A DNA stretch of 64,000 nucleotides from Dehalococcoidales bacterium. Its GTDB lineage: Bacteria > Chloroflexota > Dehalococcoidia > Dehalococcoidales > UBA2162. The stretch is from contig JAFGCW010000013.1 in assembly GCA_016932435.1 (NCBI GenBank), forward strand, positions 1 to 64,000. The letters run 5' to 3'. Every line of letters starts with the position of its first letter. Position 1 is the first letter of the stretch. A program made the translations under genes and the position numbers. Positions 61,376 through 64,000 of this stretch are shown piece after piece. The notes beneath the pieces are model-generated. The model made no database searches. It had not been told where the DNA came from and was given only the letters and a program-made list of their open reading frames with translations.

Positions 61376-62229
61376 AAGATATATCAGGAAAGACGAAAGT
61401 ATGCGCCTTGATTGGCGATCCTATAGAGCACACCATGTCTCCGGCAATGCATAACGCAGCCTTTAGCGAACTTGGACTCGATTACGTATATGTTGCTTTC
61501 GGAGTGAAACCCGATGAACTTGCCGGTGCAATCAATGGAATGAAATCTCTGGGAATGCCGGGCTGGAACGTAACGATACCACATAAGGTAAATGTAATTC
61601 CCCTGCTGGATAAGCTCGATCCGCTGGCAGAAAAAATAGGCGCCGTCAATACAGTAGTCAATGATAACGGCATACTGACCGGTCATAATACGGACGCTAC
61701 CGGGTTTCTCCAGGCAATGCTTGAGAAAGGTGTCGAACCAAAAGGTAAGAATATAGCGATAATGGGTGCCGGAGGAGCGGCCAGGGCTGTGTCTTTTATC
61801 CTGGCGGATCGCGGCGCACATCCCGTGATCCTCAACCGGATCGAAGAACTTGACTGGGCTGAAAACCTGGCCGCAATGATCTCCAGAGAATTCGACATCG
61901 AAGTACCGGCAAAGGAATTAACGAAAGAAAATCTCGGTAAAGTCCTGGAGGATGCCGATATCCTTGTCAATGCTACCAGTGTCGGAATGAGTCCGAACGA
62001 TAATGTTTCGCCTGCACCGGCTGAATTATTGAAAGCCGATCTGACAGTGTATGACGTTATTTATAATCCCATTCAGACCAGGCTGTTGAAAGACGCCGAA
62101 GCTGCCGGGGCAACGACTATAGGCGGAATCGATATGCTGGTATGGCAGGGAATCATGGCATTCGAAAAATGGACCGGACAGAAACCGCCGTTCGACCTGA
62201 TGAAAAGTCAGGCGATGAAATTCCTTTAG
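61372..62229 (+). CDS. aroE: Shikimate dehydrogenase
   Basis: 285 residues. The substrate site SxS-type motif IEHTMSPAMHNAAF is near 18, catalytic Lys in NVTIPHKVN near 68, Asp in GHNTDATGFLQA near 105. The NADP-binding MGAGGAARAVSFILADRGA is near 128, and ILVNATSVGMSPND lies further on. Reduces 3-dehydroshikimate to shikimate. Overlaps the methyltransferase gene by 4 bases and precedes aroK by 13. Confidence 0.97.
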   Translation: MKDISGKTKVCALIGDPIEHTMSPAMHNAAFSELGLDYVYVAFGVKPDELAGAINGMKSLGMPGWNVTIPHKVNVIPLLDKLDPLAEKIGAVNTVVNDNGILTGHNTDATGFLQAMLEKGVEPKGKNIAIMGAGGAARAVSFILADRGAHPVILNRIEELDWAENLAAMISREFDIEVPAKELTKENLGKVLEDADILVNATSVGMSPNDNVSPAPAELLKADLTVYDVIYNPIQTRLLKDAEAAGATTIGGIDMLVWQGIMAFEKWTGQKPPFDLMKSQAMKFL

Positions 62230-62242
62230 TCTGCGAGGAACT

Positions 62243-62773
62243 ATGAAAACAAATATTGCGTTGATAGGTTATATGGGAACCGGTAAGACCATCGTCGGTC
62301 AGGCGCTTGCCGAAAAACTGGATATGAACCTGGTCGAGATGGACTGGTTTATCGAGCAGGAAGCTGGTATGAGTATACCGGAAATATTCAGTAAAGAAGG
62401 TGAAATCGGCTTCAGGGAGCATGAAATAGACGCCACGAAAAAGATAGCTGGAGAAACGAAATGCGTTATTGCCTGTGGCGGCGGTATAGTCCTAAATAAG
62501 ATAAATATAGACAGGCTCAAGGAAAGCTCGGTAATCGTTTATCTCACGGCTTCACCCGGGACTATCCTGAAACGCGTGTCCGGTGAAGCCGGACAGAGAC
62601 CGCTGCTGGAGGTTGAAGACCAGTTGAAAACGATAAAGGAGATGCTGAAATACAGGGGGCCATATTACGAACGGGCTGCCGGCATAACCGTGAATACCTC
62701 CCGACTCACTGTTGATGCAGTTACTGCAACGATAATCTCCAGACTGAAAGAATATGAAGGCTTCAATATCTAA
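62243..62773 (+). CDS. aroK: Shikimate kinase
   Basis: 176 residues. P-loop GYMGTGKTIVGQALA at about 8-22, shikimate-binding Asp in EMDWFIEQEAGMSIPEIF and GEIGFREHE, ACGGGIVLN near 76, and the lid region RVSGEAGQRPLLE near 108. Phosphorylates shikimate at O3. Its last 20 bases overlap the start of aroA. Confidence 0.96.
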   Translation: MKTNIALIGYMGTGKTIVGQALAEKLDMNLVEMDWFIEQEAGMSIPEIFSKEGEIGFREHEIDATKKIAGETKCVIACGGGIVLNKINIDRLKESSVIVYLTASPGTILKRVSGEAGQRPLLEVEDQLKTIKEMLKYRGPYYERAAGITVNTSRLTVDAVTATIISRLKEYEGFNI

Positions 62774-64000
62774 GAGTATAATCAAGGGCAGTGTTATCGC
62801 CCCGTCATCGAAAAGCTACACTATCCGGGCATTAGTCTGTGCCGCCCTTTCCGAGGGTAAGAGCGAAATCATAAATCCGCTGGGTTCGGATGATACCGAA
62901 GCATGCCAGGATATCCTGAATGCGCTGGGAGTACGGATAGAACAGGATGATACTTCATGGCTGGTTAACGGTGGTACTCTGCATCAACCGGATAGAGAAC
63001 TCTACTGCCGTGAGTCGGCCGCCACGCAACGATTCATGACAGCAGTGTGTTCGATAGTACCGGGGATGTGCCGCCTGACATCAGCCCCGTCACTGGCACG
63101 AAGACCTGTTCAACCGCTTATACAACCGTTACATCAACTCGGCGTGGATTGTAATTATTATGAAGCCGATTCGACGATAATGGTCAACGGAGGTAACCTG
63201 AAAGGAGGACTGGCAGAGCTTCCCGGTGATATCAGTTCGCAGTATGTGTCAGCTCTCTTGTTCATCTCACCATATGCAGGCGAAGGCATGACAGTCAAAT
63301 TGACCACTCCTCTTGAATCGAAACCGTACGTATCGATGACCCTGAGCTGTCTTAAAGAATTCGGAATAGAGATTGAAACATTCGATGAAATGAGGGAGTA
63401 CAGGACTGCCCGGCAAACTTATAAACCGGCGAAATATACGGTTGAGGGAGACTGGTCATCGGCATCATATCTTCTCGCGGCAGGAGCCATTGCCGGAGAT
63501 ATTATCGTAAAGAACCTTAATCCTGACAGCCTTCAGGGAGATAAAGTAATGCTGGACATTCTTGAAGACATGGGAGTCTCGGTCGAGATTAGTAATGACG
63601 GTATAACAGTTAAGAAATCGGCGTTGAAAGCTATACAGGCTGATCTTACCGACTGTATCGACCTGCTCCCGACGACGGCTGTTCTGGCCGCAATGGCTGA
63701 AGGAACCAGTAAATTCACCGGTATAGCACGAGCGAGAATCAAGGAATCCAACCGTGTTTCAGCAGTAAAAGCCGGACTTGAAAAAGCAGGTATCAAGGTA
63801 ATTGAAGGAAAAGATAAACTGATAATTACAGGCGGTGAAACAGTTAGTGCTGTAATAGACTCTAACAACGATCACCGCATTGCAATGGCTTTCAGCCTTC
63901 TGGGTCTGAAAGAAGAAAACATTGAAATAGAGAATGCCGAATGTGTCTCGAAGACATATCCTGAATTCTGGGATATACTGAAACATATTGGGGGCAAGGT
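62754..64000 (+). CDS. aroA: 3-phosphoshikimate 1-carboxyvinyltransferase (EPSP synthase), cut by window end
   Basis: At least 415 residues from ATG 62754-62756, open to the end of the window and probably lacking only the last few codons. PEP-dependent sixth step of the shikimate pathway. Visible: GSVIAPSSKSYTIRALVCAA near 12-31 (the phosphate-binding Ser-Lys-Ser), TAVCSIVPGM, ISSQYVSALLFISPYAG near 160, and the late motifs IKESNRVSAVKAGLEKAGI and NNDHRIAMAFSLLGL. It starts inside the end of aroK, so it is translationally coupled. Confidence 0.96.
   Translation, partial: MKASISKSIIKGSVIAPSSKSYTIRALVCAALSEGKSEIINPLGSDDTEACQDILNALGVRIEQDDTSWLVNGGTLHQPDRELYCRESAATQRFMTAVCSIVPGMCRLTSAPSLARRPVQPLIQPLHQLGVDCNYYEADSTIMVNGGNLKGGLAELPGDISSQYVSALLFISPYAGEGMTVKLTTPLESKPYVSMTLSCLKEFGIEIETFDEMREYRTARQTYKPAKYTVEGDWSSASYLLAAGAIAGDIIVKNLNPDSLQGDKVMLDILEDMGVSVEISNDGITVKKSALKAIQADLTDCIDLLPTTAVLAAMAEGTSKFTGIARARIKESNRVSAVKAGLEKAGIKVIEGKDKLIITGGETVSAVIDSNNDHRIAMAFSLLGLKEENIEIENAECVSKTYPEFWDILKHIGGK

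Overview
The window looks like a chromosomal segment from a Chloroflexota bacterium, most likely of the class Dehalococcoidia. I infer this from the gene order rpsB-tsf-pyrH-frr-uppS-cdsA-dxr-rseP-ispG with proS further on, a very short EF-Ts, an archaeal-type NrpR nitrogen regulator beside a glutamate-synthase-like gene, and lipoproteins and type IV-type prepilins without outer-membrane genes. No similarity search was possible, so the assignment is tentative.

Layout. 1-6.1 kb (minus strand): ileS behind a T-box leader, then a ribosome/membrane-biogenesis block read rpsF-ssb-rpsR-rpmH-rnpA-yidD-lipoprotein-yidC-jag. 6.2-8.9 kb: nrpR and a glutamate-synthase-like flavoenzyme. 9.2-13.5 kb: an accessory patch with a broken response regulator, a secreted protein, a leucine-rich-repeat lipoprotein and another lipoprotein. 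13.5-21.1 kb: a translation/isoprenoid/envelope operon (rpsB to ispG). 21.1-28.2 kb: accessory metabolism between ispG and proS (hydrolase, fused ABC permease, SDR, a flavin oxidoreductase broken by two stops, MFS exporter). 28.5-30.2 kb: proS. 30.5-36.4 kb: a GspF remnant, minor-pilin cassette A, two orphan response regulators and a secreted protein, partly bounded by a remnant of the 3' end of pheT. 36.9-43.8 kb (minus): thrS-infC-rpmI-rplT-pheS-pheT, with attenuator-like terminators in front of thrS and pheS. 44.0-48.1 kb (minus): a tight four-gene operon of zinc-ribbon proteins and an exported HExxH protein. 48.5-55.8 kb: two divergent paralogous minor-pilin cassettes, each ending in a giant (~780 aa) pilin. 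56.3-58.6 kb: a DUF2807-type protein and an MFS exporter. 58.6-64.0 kb: a candidate structured RNA, then aroB-aroD-methyltransferase-aroE-aroK-aroA (cut by the window end).

The accessory parts may be connected. Direct repeats with an 11-bp period, the classic layout for OmpR/PhoB-type response regulators, lie before both orphan regulator genes (GTNAC units), between the divergent pilin cassettes (TTACAAAA units), before the secreted protein at 10.1 kb (CAAGAA units) and, more weakly, before the candidate RNA at 58.6 kb. A surface-structure regulon governed by orphan, partly degenerate response regulators is a reasonable hypothesis. The best candidates for an undescribed system are the zinc-ribbon/HExxH operon and the triplicated minor-pilin cassettes.
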